64,000 nucleotides of DNA from NZ13-RE01 sp964612975 (GTDB lineage Bacteria; Dictyoglomota; Dictyoglomia; Dictyoglomales; Dictyoglomaceae), in assembly GCA_964612975.1 (NCBI GenBank), contig CAZTGC010000001.1:335039-399038 (forward strand). Reading direction: 5' to 3'. This document shows, one piece after another, positions 51,882 to 60,482 of this stretch. Positions within the stretch are counted from its first letter, which is position 1; each line of letters begins with the position of its first letter. A model generated the notes under the pieces. That model had not been told where the DNA came from, did not search any database, and saw only the letters and a program-made list of their open reading frames with translations. Both the position numbers and the translations under genes were made by a program.

Positions 51882-53708
51882 TTAGAAATAAATCTTTGTA
51901 TCTACAGTATAATAATCTATGGCATTACCTTGAGAATCAAAGGTTCTTAATACTTTTATTATCATATCCACATTTTGGGCTATAGGATATTGAACCTGTC
52001 CATACATCTTAGTGTTTTCAGTTATAAGGCTAAAGGGTCCAAGGGGAATATTCTTCTGCTCATAAATTATCAATCCATTTATTCTTGGACCAATTCTTAC
52101 AGCCAATTCTCCATGAAGAGAAGGAAGAAGATCTTGATATGCTTCATATAAGATTAAAAACTCTGCAATATTCATTATTCTTGAATTAATACCAGCAAGA
52201 ATTCCATTAATCCTCTTTGTAGAAGGAGTTATTCCTGGTAAATTATCTTTTGCTTTATTTTTTTCATAAAAGGCGTCAAAATATCCTAAGGTAAAGTTAT
52301 CGGAAATGCTTCTCAACTGAATCTCAGCATTAATAAACCCTAAGAATTTTGCCTGAACTCCTGCTATAATACCATTTTCTGAAGCAACCTTAGGCTCTTG
52401 GGAGAGATTTACTCCATCATGGATGATCCTTTGTGCAAGGGAAGCATAGGCTACAATATCCTTTGTTATAAAATATCCAGCATCTACTCCCAAAATAAGT
52501 TGTTGCTTCGTATAGGTTGCATCTAAGTCTGCCATAGCATTAATGCCTAACTCTAATTTTGAAATAGGACGATAAAAAACTCTCATTCCATAAGTAGTTA
52601 TTGGATTTTCTGATAATTCAGACATTATCCCCCTATTGGGATCCCATATTAATCTTAATTTATATGGAGAAGAAATAAGAAGATTCAATCCAAATTTTTG
52701 AGGTTTTTCTAATCTTATTAGAAAGCTATCCATCTGATTTGTAGAATATCTATTAGCAATTAATCCGTATCCTAAATTATAATTATCCACTACACCATAT
52801 CTTAATCCAAAGGATGGAAGATTTACTTCTCCATATCTAAATCCTATTTCAAAAAATGTAGTACCTTGTCCGTTTGTAAGAAGAGATAGCTCCAAACCAA
52901 GTTTTACTACGTTAAAATTCAACTCTGGTGTAAAGGCAAATTTTATAAACATTTCTCCATCTCTACTTTCAACCCCATATCCTGCTTCATTCTTTAAAAG
53001 TTGCGTCTTTGTCTCAGGTTTCATTTTCTCCATTTCCTCAGGAGTAACCTTTTTTGCTTCTTTTAATTCTTCTTTAATGGCCTCTTCCACTTTCTCTATT
53101 TCTTTTTCCAATTCCCTTATGTATTCTTGAATATTAAAGGGTCTTTCTACCCCGAAAGTTTCATCAGGATTTACAATAACTTGAATACCCTCTCCTATGC
53201 TCTTTTCTATACCTCCAGCTATAAGGGATACTATTCCACTTAAAGTATTCACAGTAGTAAGTCCATCCTCACTAACATTTATTACCCACGAGGTTCCCCT
53301 AACACCAGCAACTGCAGTGGGGGTCTGAACCTCAACTCTTTCCCCTGGTTTTATTATTCTTTCCACAGTTGCCCAGAGTTTTCCAAGCCAAAGTTTGAAT
53401 ATGGATTTTTCTTTATCTTCTTCTTTAGAAAGTTCCACAATATCCAATTGAGTATTTGCAGAAAGTCTTAACGTAGATTTGTCAGAAAAAGTTATTATTG
53501 CATAAGAGTTATCTTGAACCCAAACCCTATCTCCTGAAAATAATGCCATATTTAGTTTTGCAGAAGCAAATATTTCACTTCCTGCCCTTTTAACAAAAAC
53601 CTTACCCCTTAGAGAAGTTAGTGTAGCGGATCTTCTTTCTTGAGTTTGTGCCCAGGAAATATTTAGGATAAAAAGAAATAAGAGGAAAAAAACTAAATAT
53701 CTTTTCAT
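51882..53708 (-). CDS. FecR-domain protein with beta-barrel-like C-terminus
   Basis: 608 residues. The signal peptide is at 1-20 (LVFFLLFLFILNISWAQ), then a FecR domain (about 30-180: SGDRVWVQDNSYAIITFSDKSTLRLSANTQLDI and PTAVAGVRGTSWVINV), a coiled-coil (about 190-235), and about 350 residues of alternating beta-strand-like sequence (EIGFRYGEVNLPSFGLRYG, ending KIYF with terminal Phe), like an outer-membrane barrel. FecR plus barrel in one chain is unusual; I infer the barrel from pattern only. First gene of the signalling operon, with a TATAAT-like -10 upstream. Confidence 0.82.
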   Translation of the reverse strand: MKRYLVFFLLFLFILNISWAQTQERRSATLTSLRGKVFVKRAGSEIFASAKLNMALFSGDRVWVQDNSYAIITFSDKSTLRLSANTQLDIVELSKEEDKEKSIFKLWLGKLWATVERIIKPGERVEVQTPTAVAGVRGTSWVINVSEDGLTTVNTLSGIVSLIAGGIEKSIGEGIQVIVNPDETFGVERPFNIQEYIRELEKEIEKVEEAIKEELKEAKKVTPEEMEKMKPETKTQLLKNEAGYGVESRDGEMFIKFAFTPELNFNVVKLGLELSLLTNGQGTTFFEIGFRYGEVNLPSFGLRYGVVDNYNLGYGLIANRYSTNQMDSFLIRLEKPQKFGLNLLISSPYKLRLIWDPNRGIMSELSENPITTYGMRVFYRPISKLELGINAMADLDATYTKQQLILGVDAGYFITKDIVAYASLAQRIIHDGVNLSQEPKVASENGIIAGVQAKFLGFINAEIQLRSISDNFTLGYFDAFYEKNKAKDNLPGITPSTKRINGILAGINSRIMNIAEFLILYEAYQDLLPSLHGELAVRIGPRINGLIIYEQKNIPLGPFSLITENTKMYGQVQYPIAQNVDMIIKVLRTFDSQGNAIDYYTVDTKIYF

Positions 53709-53789
53709 TTTTTCACCTCTTCAATAATTTTATTTCCACTTCCTAACTATAAATTATAACAGTTTTTTCTAAAATAAAAGTGATTTATA

Positions 53790-54557
53790 TCACATTTCTT
53801 GATTCTTTTTAAAAAGATAGTATAAACCCTTCAAAGTAAGATAAGGATCAATTTTTTTTATATGCTTTGTACAGGGAACTATTCTTTTTGCCCATCCTCC
53901 CGTTGCCACAATGACAGGCTTTATTTTTAACTCCTTTATTTGTTTTTCGATAATTCCATCTATTAATCCTGCAAAGCCATAAACAATACCTGCTTGCATA
54001 GCATTTATAGTGTTTTTTCCAATGGAACTTTTAGGAGGAACTATGTCTACCTGAGGAAGTTTTGCAGTTTTTTCAAAAAGGGCATAAGCAGAGGTTCCAA
54101 CTCCAGGAGCAATAGCAACACCTAAAAATTTTTTATTATTTATAACTGAAAAGGTAGTCGCAGTTCCAAAATCTACTGCAATTCCACAATTTCCATATTC
54201 CTCATCTATTGCTACTACGTTACATATAAGATCTGCGCCTACTTCTTTTGGATTCTCAGTATCTATACTTATACCTGTTCTAATTCCTGACTCTACAATA
54301 AAAGGTTTTAAGTTAAAAAGAAAATTTATTGCATCCTCAAAAACTGAAGTTAAGGAGGGGACCACCGATGCAAGGGCGATCCCCTCAATCTGAGAAATTT
54401 TAGTTTTATTCTTTTCTAAAACCCAATTTAGTTTCATAGCATACTCATAACTTGTAGAAGTTTTATCTGTAGAAAAATCCAAATGCTTTAAAATTTCTCC
54501 ATCTTTAAACAAAGCAAGATCTATATTGGAATTACCAATGTCTATAGCTAAAATCAG
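53790..54557 (-). CDS. coaX: Type III pantothenate kinase, CTG start
   Basis: Phosphorylates pantothenate, first step of CoA synthesis; 255 residues. Read from CTG 54557 the protein starts MILAIDIGNSN, giving the essential DxGN motif; GADLICNVVAI, DFGTATTF and GVAIAPGVGTSAYALF follow. In this frame there is a stop at 54561 and the next ATG, GTG or TTG is a TTG at 54512, which would remove DIGN. So the start is CTG (or the adjacent ATT). The CTG overlaps the upstream TGA as CTGA, with GGGGGG seven bases before. Translation is coupled to the ECF gene. Confidence 0.9.
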   Translation of the reverse strand: MILAIDIGNSNIDLALFKDGEILKHLDFSTDKTSTSYEYAMKLNWVLEKNKTKISQIEGIALASVVPSLTSVFEDAINFLFNLKPFIVESGIRTGISIDTENPKEVGADLICNVVAIDEEYGNCGIAVDFGTATTFSVINNKKFLGVAIAPGVGTSAYALFEKTAKLPQVDIVPPKSSIGKNTINAMQAGIVYGFAGLIDGIIEKQIKELKIKPVIVATGGWAKRIVPCTKHIKKIDPYLTLKGLYYLFKKNQEM

Positions 54558-55255
54558 AACTTATCCCCCCTTCCCAAATATCTTCTTAATGTTATTGCAG
54601 TAGGGACACAGATAATAACTGCTAAAATAGCTTCAGGCAGTCCATGAAGAACTCCCACAGAAATTGCAGTTTCTATAGGAAAAATTTTAAATATTACTGC
54701 CAGCCCTAGAGTCCCTACAGTGTTTGTCATGCTTCCTAAAAAGGAAGCTATAGATAAAGAAAGAATTTCAGGATTTCTGTCTTTGAGAAATGAAAATAAA
54801 GAAAGTGCTAAGATATAACTTATTCCAGCCCACCAATAGGTAATATTATGAAAATATTTTGCCCCTAACCAAAGGATAAGAATAAAAATAAGAAGAGAGA
54901 AGATTAAAGTACTATAGAACTTTACGCGTATACTTTTTCCCAAAAGTTTATATAGGAGGTAAAAAACTATTCCTGATACTATCCCTATAAAGGGTCTTGC
55001 AGGAATTAAAACCCAAAAAGGAGCAATATGACTAAAGAAAAATACAGTAATTATCCCAAATAATAGCCCAATTATTGCTCCAAACAAAGGGCCAAGAACT
55101 AATCCTCCAATGATTGTAGGAATATGCATAATTGTTGCTGCTCCAGCGGGAGTGGGTAATGGAATAAAACCCCATTGAGTAAATCCAAGAAGTAAAGTAA
55201 TAGCAGTAACTACACCTGCAAGGGATAAAGTTTTAGGATCTTTTAAATTAATCAT
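54554..55255 (-). CDS. ECF transporter S component, probable pantothenate uptake
   Basis: About 233 residues, six or so membrane segments. MINLKDPKTLSLAGVVTAITLLLGF and HIPTIIGGLVLGPLFGAIIGLLFGI are typical of ECF S-components, whose helix 1 carries a docking motif. ATG 55255 follows AAAGGAGGT; an earlier frame opening at 55315 is before that site. It overlaps coaX by 4 bases in a CTGA junction, so I infer pantothenate as substrate. ECF ATPases and T component are not in this window. Confidence 0.85.
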   Translation of the reverse strand: MINLKDPKTLSLAGVVTAITLLLGFTQWGFIPLPTPAGAATIMHIPTIIGGLVLGPLFGAIIGLLFGIITVFFFSHIAPFWVLIPARPFIGIVSGIVFYLLYKLLGKSIRVKFYSTLIFSLLIFILILWLGAKYFHNITYWWAGISYILALSLFSFLKDRNPEILSLSIASFLGSMTNTVGTLGLAVIFKIFPIETAISVGVLHGLPEAILAVIICVPTAITLRRYLGRGDKF

Positions 55256-55323
55256 TCTAAACCTCCTTTCCAGCTCTCCCTTAGGAGATGCCGTTTTTAT
55301 TTTTAAATTATTCAAAAATTAAA

Positions 55324-55358
55324 TTGGTCTCGCCATAGAAGCCCTATATGCGAGCCAA
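55324..55358 (-). terminator. 5'-terminal hairpin of the ECF/coaX leader
   Basis: TTGG-CTCGC and GCGAG-ACCAA form a stem with one bulge and an inner ATAG/CTAT helix, followed on the minus strand by a run AATTTAATTTTT. It starts only a few bases after the predicted transcription start. Possible attenuator or mRNA-end stabiliser. Confidence 0.5.
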
Positions 55359-55593
55359 CTATTTTGATATTATATTATATAAGTTGAATTTTATGAAGAG
55401 AAAAATGAAAAAGCTTCGTAGATATAGTTTCAATGCCTTTTTAGGAGCTCTTGGGATACAAGAATTTTATAAAGATTTAGCTAATAATATATATCATATT
55501 TTCGAGAAAGAAAAAAGCCTCCTTTTTACTATGCTTCTATCCAAGCCTTAGTTAATATCTTCTTACTAATTTCATCGATTGAACAAAATTACA

Positions 55594-55623
55594 TTGACAA
55601 CTTAGATCCTTAAGATTTATAAT
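55594..55623 (+). promoter_or_regulatory. Promoter of the Opp/Dpp-type importer operon
   Basis: TTGACA (55594-55599), 18 bases, TATAAT (55618-55623); consensus hexamers. The transcript would start about 30 bases before the ATG with GGAGG in the leader. Confidence 0.82.
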
Positions 55624-55658
55624 TTAATTGGAAAACTCTTCTATAGGAGGCGATGACC

Positions 55659-57533
55659 ATGGGGTCAAAGATTCTCCTTAAAATTTTAGTCTCTCTTCTC
55701 CTCTTTCTCATGATTTTAACTAATATAGTCCCATCTCAAGCTCTTCCAGCAGGAATTCCTAGAAGGGAAACACTAATTGTAGATAGTATACATGGAAGGC
55801 TGCCAGCACCGACTCAAACTAATCCATGGCGTCCAGGAGACATGATAGGATCAGGAGTCCATAATTTGGTGGTAGATACACTGTGGTATATAGATCATGG
55901 AACAGGCCAATTTATAAATACTTTAGCCTCTGCTCTTCCTACTTACACCAAAGATTTTAAGAGTTTGACTATTTCTCTGAGAAAAGGAATATATTGGAAT
56001 GACGGAAAGGAATTTACTGCAGATGATGTAGTTTTTACATTAAAATATTTAGCAGATCGTCCAGGTTTACATTGGTCTGCAGAATGTAAAGAATGGATAA
56101 AAGAAGTAAAAAAAGTAGATAAATATAAGGTACAAATAATATTAAACAAACCTAACCCAAGATTTCATTTTCTTCTGACTTGTGACATTTGGTGGGGATT
56201 ATATATAATGCCTAAACATGTCTTTGAAAAAGTAGAAGATCCCCTAAAGTTTGACTTTTTTCCACCAGTAGGAACAGGACCTTATAAATATAAGAGCCAC
56301 GATCCTGAAGGGTATTGGGTGTTATTTGAAAGAAGAGAAGATTGGCAAAGATCCCCAGTTGGAATTATAAGAGGAAGACCTGCTCCAAGATATATATTAT
56401 TTGTCCATTATGGACCTGAAGAGAAAAGAATTGCAGCTCAAATAAGACATGAATTAGATTGGATCTTTGACACAACTACCGAAGGCTGGTATACCTTAAT
56501 GAAGGGCAGTCCCACCTCAAGAAGTTGGTTTAAAGACTTTCCATGGGCATTCTTCCACGATCCTACAGCAAGAGGAATATACTTCAATAATGCAAAATCT
56601 CCATATGATAAAAGAGAAGTAAGATGGGCACTAACCTTAGCTATAAATATGTATGATGTTATGATTACTGCATATGATGCCATACAAATTCTAATGGCAA
56701 CCCATGGTGGACCAGGAGTTGCTCATTTTAACCTTTATCATAAAGGAATGTTAGATTGGTTAAAAGAATTCTCGTTCCCAGATGGATATAAACCCTTTGA
56801 CGCAACTTTACCATATAAGTTAGCAGATTATGCTAGAGGTAAAGGTTTTAAAGTGACAAAAGAACCTATAGATATCTGGGGTGTAGGTTGGTGGAAATAT
56901 GATCCTGATAAAGCAACTAAAATGCTAACAGGTCTCGGATTTAGAAAAGTTGCTGGTAAATGGTATCTTCCTGATGGAAAACCATGGGTTATAACTATAA
57001 AAACACCAACATATGAAATAGATGCAACAAGACTTGGTTTTGCAGTTGCTGATCAATGGAGAGAATTTGGCATTGACGTAAAAGTTGAAACCCTTGAAGC
57101 AGGACCATTCTGGAGCGATTATAATATTGGGAATTTTGAGGTAGGAACCTATTGGGGCGCTGGCCAAGCAGGGATTATGGAAGACTTATGGCATACCCAT
57201 AGATGGTGGCATAAAGAAAATGTACAACCTGTTGGTGAGGTTGCGCTTTCGAACCAAGTAAGATTTAAGAATGATAAAATTTCAGAATTACTGGATAAAC
57301 TTGGTGGAATGAGTCCAAGAGAGAAGAGAGCTATAGATATCGCAAAAGAAGTCTTAAAGGAACTTATAAGAGAAATGCCTATTATACCTGCGGTAGATTG
57401 TAAAAAATTCTCACCCTATGATACTTACTATTGGACAAATTTCCCAAGTGGAGATAATCCTTACTGGTCTTGCTTATTCTGGTGTGGAGGATTTAAATGG
57501 ATAACTCCACGATTAAAATCAACTGGAAAGTAA
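55659..57533 (+). CDS. Opp/Dpp-family substrate-binding protein
   Basis: Periplasmic/extracytoplasmic binding protein of the peptide/nickel/oligosaccharide family 5, 624 residues from ATG 55659 (MGSKILLKILVSLLLFLMI), chosen because GGAGG is eight bases away; an ATG six bases earlier is too close. Signal peptide to about residue 30 (SQALPAG). SLRKGIYWNDGKEFTADDVVFTLKY and GTGPYKYKSHDPEGYWVL are family blocks. The many Trp residues recall oligosaccharide-binding members in Thermotoga rather than peptide binders; this is suggestive only. First gene of a complete importer. Confidence 0.88.
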   Translation: MGSKILLKILVSLLLFLMILTNIVPSQALPAGIPRRETLIVDSIHGRLPAPTQTNPWRPGDMIGSGVHNLVVDTLWYIDHGTGQFINTLASALPTYTKDFKSLTISLRKGIYWNDGKEFTADDVVFTLKYLADRPGLHWSAECKEWIKEVKKVDKYKVQIILNKPNPRFHFLLTCDIWWGLYIMPKHVFEKVEDPLKFDFFPPVGTGPYKYKSHDPEGYWVLFERREDWQRSPVGIIRGRPAPRYILFVHYGPEEKRIAAQIRHELDWIFDTTTEGWYTLMKGSPTSRSWFKDFPWAFFHDPTARGIYFNNAKSPYDKREVRWALTLAINMYDVMITAYDAIQILMATHGGPGVAHFNLYHKGMLDWLKEFSFPDGYKPFDATLPYKLADYARGKGFKVTKEPIDIWGVGWWKYDPDKATKMLTGLGFRKVAGKWYLPDGKPWVITIKTPTYEIDATRLGFAVADQWREFGIDVKVETLEAGPFWSDYNIGNFEVGTYWGAGQAGIMEDLWHTHRWWHKENVQPVGEVALSNQVRFKNDKISELLDKLGGMSPREKRAIDIAKEVLKELIREMPIIPAVDCKKFSPYDTYYWTNFPSGDNPYWSCLFWCGGFKWITPRLKSTGK

Positions 57534-57563
57534 GAAACTGAAAGGTCAAAATAGAATAACTTT

Positions 57564-57597
57564 AAGGAAGCCTAAGGATTTTTCCTTGGGCTTCCTT
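57564..57597 (+). terminator. Hairpin between binding protein and permease genes
   Basis: AAGGAAGCC-AAGGA pairs with TCCTT-GGCTTCCTT with one G/T position, followed by a short T-run. It lies inside the operon, so it is likely a partial terminator or 3'-end stabiliser that raises the binding protein level. Confidence 0.75.
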
Positions 57598-57620
57598 TTA
57601 ATAGGGAGGGAAAGAAAATA

Positions 57621-58631
57621 GTGAAGGGATTATTGAAGTATTTCATGAAGCAAGTCTTTTTCTTTATTTTTACAATTTTTATTGGAACTGCAATAATTTT
57701 TCTGCTTAGTAGGTTATCTCCTGTAAATCCAATAGATATTATATTAAGTAGATTAATCGCCATAGGAGCAAGAATTTCTTCAGAGGAACATGAACAAATA
57801 AAAGCAACCTTTATGAGATTATATGGATTAGATAAGCCAATTTTTGAGCAATATATACTTTTTATTCAAGGTTTTATAAAAGGAGATTTAGGACCTTCAT
57901 TCAGCTTTTTCCCTAAAAAGGTTATAGACTTGATAAGAGAATCTATACCTTGGACTATTGGGTTATTAGCTACAGCTACTATAATATCTTGGATTATTGG
58001 AAACTTATTAGGAGCGATAGCTGGATATTTTAGCGATAGAAGGTGGGCTAAAATTATGGAGAATATATTTTTGACAATGTATCCTATGCCCTATGTAATA
58101 CTTGCCTTAGTAATTGCCCTTCTTTTCATATATTTAATCCCATTATTTCCTTATATGGGTGGAACTCCAATGGGAGTAGAAAGAAATTTCTCTTTAAAAT
58201 TCATTTTAGGAGTTATAAAACATGCTTTTCTCCCTGCCATATCAGTAATTATAGCCTCTTTAAGTGGTTGGTTTCTCTCTATGAGAGCCTTAACCTTAAA
58301 TACTAAAACAGAATTATATGTTGATTATGCAGAATTAAGAGGAATCCCTAAAAAAAAGATAATGAGAAGTTATATTTTCAAAAATTCACTTCTTCCTCAA
58401 ATTACAGCTTTAGCTTTAAATTTGGGATTTATTTTCAATGGTTCCATGATTACTGAGAATATTTTTGCCTATCCGGGTTTAGGATATTTAATGTACTATG
58501 CTATCGCTAATGGAGATTATAATTTGATGGTAGGAATAGCTACCTTTGCAATAATTAGTATTTGTTTGGGGATTTTTATTGTTGAAATGAGTCTTCCTCT
58601 TATAGATCCAAGGATAAAATATGAGGAGTAA
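57621..58631 (+). CDS. Opp/Dpp-family permease (DppB type)
   Basis: 336 residues, about six membrane helices; GTG start at 57621 after GGGAGGG. RLYGLDKPIFEQYILFIQGFIKGDLG, and the EAA-like loop DYAELRGIPKKKIMRSYIFKNSLLPQITAL (about residues 235-262) then ENIFAYPGLGYLMYYAI identify a B-type permease. Overlaps the next gene by a few bases. Works with the C-type permease and two ATPases downstream. Confidence 0.93.
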   Translation: MKGLLKYFMKQVFFFIFTIFIGTAIIFLLSRLSPVNPIDIILSRLIAIGARISSEEHEQIKATFMRLYGLDKPIFEQYILFIQGFIKGDLGPSFSFFPKKVIDLIRESIPWTIGLLATATIISWIIGNLLGAIAGYFSDRRWAKIMENIFLTMYPMPYVILALVIALLFIYLIPLFPYMGGTPMGVERNFSLKFILGVIKHAFLPAISVIIASLSGWFLSMRALTLNTKTELYVDYAELRGIPKKKIMRSYIFKNSLLPQITALALNLGFIFNGSMITENIFAYPGLGYLMYYAIANGDYNLMVGIATFAIISICLGIFIVEMSLPLIDPRIKYEE

Positions 58632-58635
58632 GAAA

Positions 58636-59505
58636 ATGAAAAGATTAATTAAATTTTTAAGTTTTCTTAAAGCTTTCAAGCTTTTTACCTTTGGAATTAG
58701 TATTCTTTTGATATTTCTAATTTTAGGTTTTATTGTATCTCCATTAGCCCCAATGGATCCTCGAAGATGGGGAAGAGTTCCAAAGGACCTTCCTCCATCC
58801 TTAAAATATCCCTTTGGAACCACAACTTTAGGTCAGGATTTATTTTGGTTAATCACTCGAGCTATTAAAAATTCTCTCATCTTAGGTTTTATTACTGCTT
58901 CTATCTCTGTAACAATAGCCATGATAATTGGCTTTTTATCGGGACATTTCTCTAATACACCTTTAGGAAATATTATAAACTTAATAAATGACAGTTTTTC
59001 TGTAATTCCTGGACTTCCTGTGCTCTTGGTATTTTCTTTCACATTTAGAGAGAGATTAAGTATTATTCTTATTGGTCTAATTCTTTGTATATTTGGATGG
59101 GCTTGGCCAGCAAAACAATTAAGATCAATAGTTTTAGATTTAAGGGAAAGAACTTATATCTACACAGCCCTTTCTTCAGGTTTAAGTATACCTAAGATCT
59201 TTATTAGAGAGTATTTCCCTTACATATTGCCTTGGATTATGATGCAATTCTTAGGTTTAATGAATTGGTCTATTGGTATGGAAACTACTCTTGGAACTTT
59301 TGGGCTATCCACAATGGAAGAAGCTACTATAGGTTCTACAATTTTTTGGGTCTTACAATACCAAGCATTATTAAGAGGAATCTGGTGGTGGTTTACTATT
59401 CCTATCATTGTAGTTGCTCTATTAATCTTATCTATATATTTTATATCCATAAGTCTTGGAGAATATCTGAATCCTCAATTAAGGATTAAGCGTTTTCAGA
59501 GGTGA
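58636..59505 (+). CDS. Opp/Dpp-family permease (DppC type)
   Basis: 289 residues; six helices. LAPMDPRRWGR and KYPFGTTTLGQDLFWLITRAIKNSLILGF are the C-type N-terminus; the EAA loop is YTALSSGLSIPKIFIREYFPYILPWI (about 165-190). ATG 58636 is preferred (GAGGAG eight bases upstream) over ATG 58621 that overlaps the dppB tail. The typical C-terminal NPQL is present (EYLNPQLRIKRF). Confidence 0.92.
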   Translation: MKRLIKFLSFLKAFKLFTFGISILLIFLILGFIVSPLAPMDPRRWGRVPKDLPPSLKYPFGTTTLGQDLFWLITRAIKNSLILGFITASISVTIAMIIGFLSGHFSNTPLGNIINLINDSFSVIPGLPVLLVFSFTFRERLSIILIGLILCIFGWAWPAKQLRSIVLDLRERTYIYTALSSGLSIPKIFIREYFPYILPWIMMQFLGLMNWSIGMETTLGTFGLSTMEEATIGSTIFWVLQYQALLRGIWWWFTIPIIVVALLILSIYFISISLGEYLNPQLRIKRFQR

Positions 59506-59508
59506 AAA

Positions 59509-60480
59509 ATGGAGGAACTAATAAAAACTGAAAACCTAAAGGCCTATTACAAAATAGGAGAAAACTTGTTTGTACATGCAGTAGATAAAATTTCCTTTTC
59601 TATACGAAAAGATGAAATTATAGGCATCGCAGGAGAATCTGGATGCGGGAAATCTACTCTATTAAAGGCTCTTATAAGAGACTTGAAGCCTCCTTTAAGT
59701 ATTATTGATGGCAAAGTATCCTATTTTTTAAATAATGAAAAAGTAGACATCTATTCTCTTTCTGAAAATGAATTTTTTAAACTTAAATGGAAATTCTTCT
59801 CATTTATACCTCAGAGTGTTATGGGGTCCCTAAATCCTACCAGTAAAATAAAAAAAATATTTGAAGAAACAATAAAAGCCCATAATAACATTTCAAAAGA
59901 AGAAGCACAAAACATGATAGAAAAAGTATTTGAAGATATGGGGCTTTCCAAGGAAATATTAAAATTTTATCCCCATCAACTTTCAGGTGGAATGAGGCAA
60001 AGAGTCGTTATTGCTTTAGCTATTATCGCAAAACCTAAGATAATTTTCTGTGATGAACCTACAACAGGATTAGATTTGGTAACCCAAAAGGGAATATTAC
60101 AATCTCTTCAGGATTTACAAAAGGATCTAAAAAACACTTTGGTCTTTGTAAGTCATGATATAGGAATTCATGCTCAATTAACCAATAGAATTGCAATAAT
60201 GTATGGAGGTAGAATTGTTGAGTTTGCTCCTACCGAATCCATTTTTGAAAAACCATACCACTTTTATACAAAAGCCTTAATTAATTCTTTACCTTTAATT
60301 GGAGATGCATCTTATAAAGCTGGAATATCTGGATCTCCTCCATCTTTAATTAATCCTATAATAGGATGTAGATTTGTCTCTCGTTGTCCTGAAGGAAAGG
60401 AAGAATGCACAAATCGAGAATTAAACTTGATTGAAATAGCACCTGACCATTTTATTTCATGTATAAAATATGGAGGATAA
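59509..60480 (+). CDS. Opp/Dpp-family ATP-binding protein (DppD type)
   Basis: 323 residues. Walker A GESGCGKST (about 42-50), Q-loop FIPQSVMGSLNPT, signature LSGGMRQRVVIA, Walker B IIFCDEPTTGLD, switch His in VSHDIG, and the C-terminal Opp-type cysteine cluster (CRFVSRCPEGKEEC then C) that binds an iron-sulfur cluster in this family. GAGGTGA precedes the ATG, 3 bases after dppC. Confidence 0.94.
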   Translation: MEELIKTENLKAYYKIGENLFVHAVDKISFSIRKDEIIGIAGESGCGKSTLLKALIRDLKPPLSIIDGKVSYFLNNEKVDIYSLSENEFFKLKWKFFSFIPQSVMGSLNPTSKIKKIFEETIKAHNNISKEEAQNMIEKVFEDMGLSKEILKFYPHQLSGGMRQRVVIALAIIAKPKIIFCDEPTTGLDLVTQKGILQSLQDLQKDLKNTLVFVSHDIGIHAQLTNRIAIMYGGRIVEFAPTESIFEKPYHFYTKALINSLPLIGDASYKAGISGSPPSLINPIIGCRFVSRCPEGKEECTNRELNLIEIAPDHFISCIKYGG

Positions 60481-60482
60481 AA

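Larger units (their letters stand above)
55256..55658. other. 400-base intergenic region between panT-like and oppA-like genes
   Basis: The left part holds the ECF/coaX leader and promoter: leftward TTCATA (55392-55397), 17 bases, TATAAT (55369-55374), then the hairpin at 55324-55358. The middle has a 68-codon plus-strand frame (55348-55551) without a convincing ribosome site or promoter; a peptide starting MKRKMKKLRRYSFNAFLGAL could come from it, but I do not call it a gene. The right part has the promoter of the peptide/sugar importer. Confidence 0.5.

Noticed and set aside
55348..55551. 68-codon plus-strand frame before the importer operon.
   Set aside because: No ribosome site or clear promoter, and it overlaps the hairpin and promoter of the leftward ECF gene. 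It could be a remnant, but the evidence is too thin.
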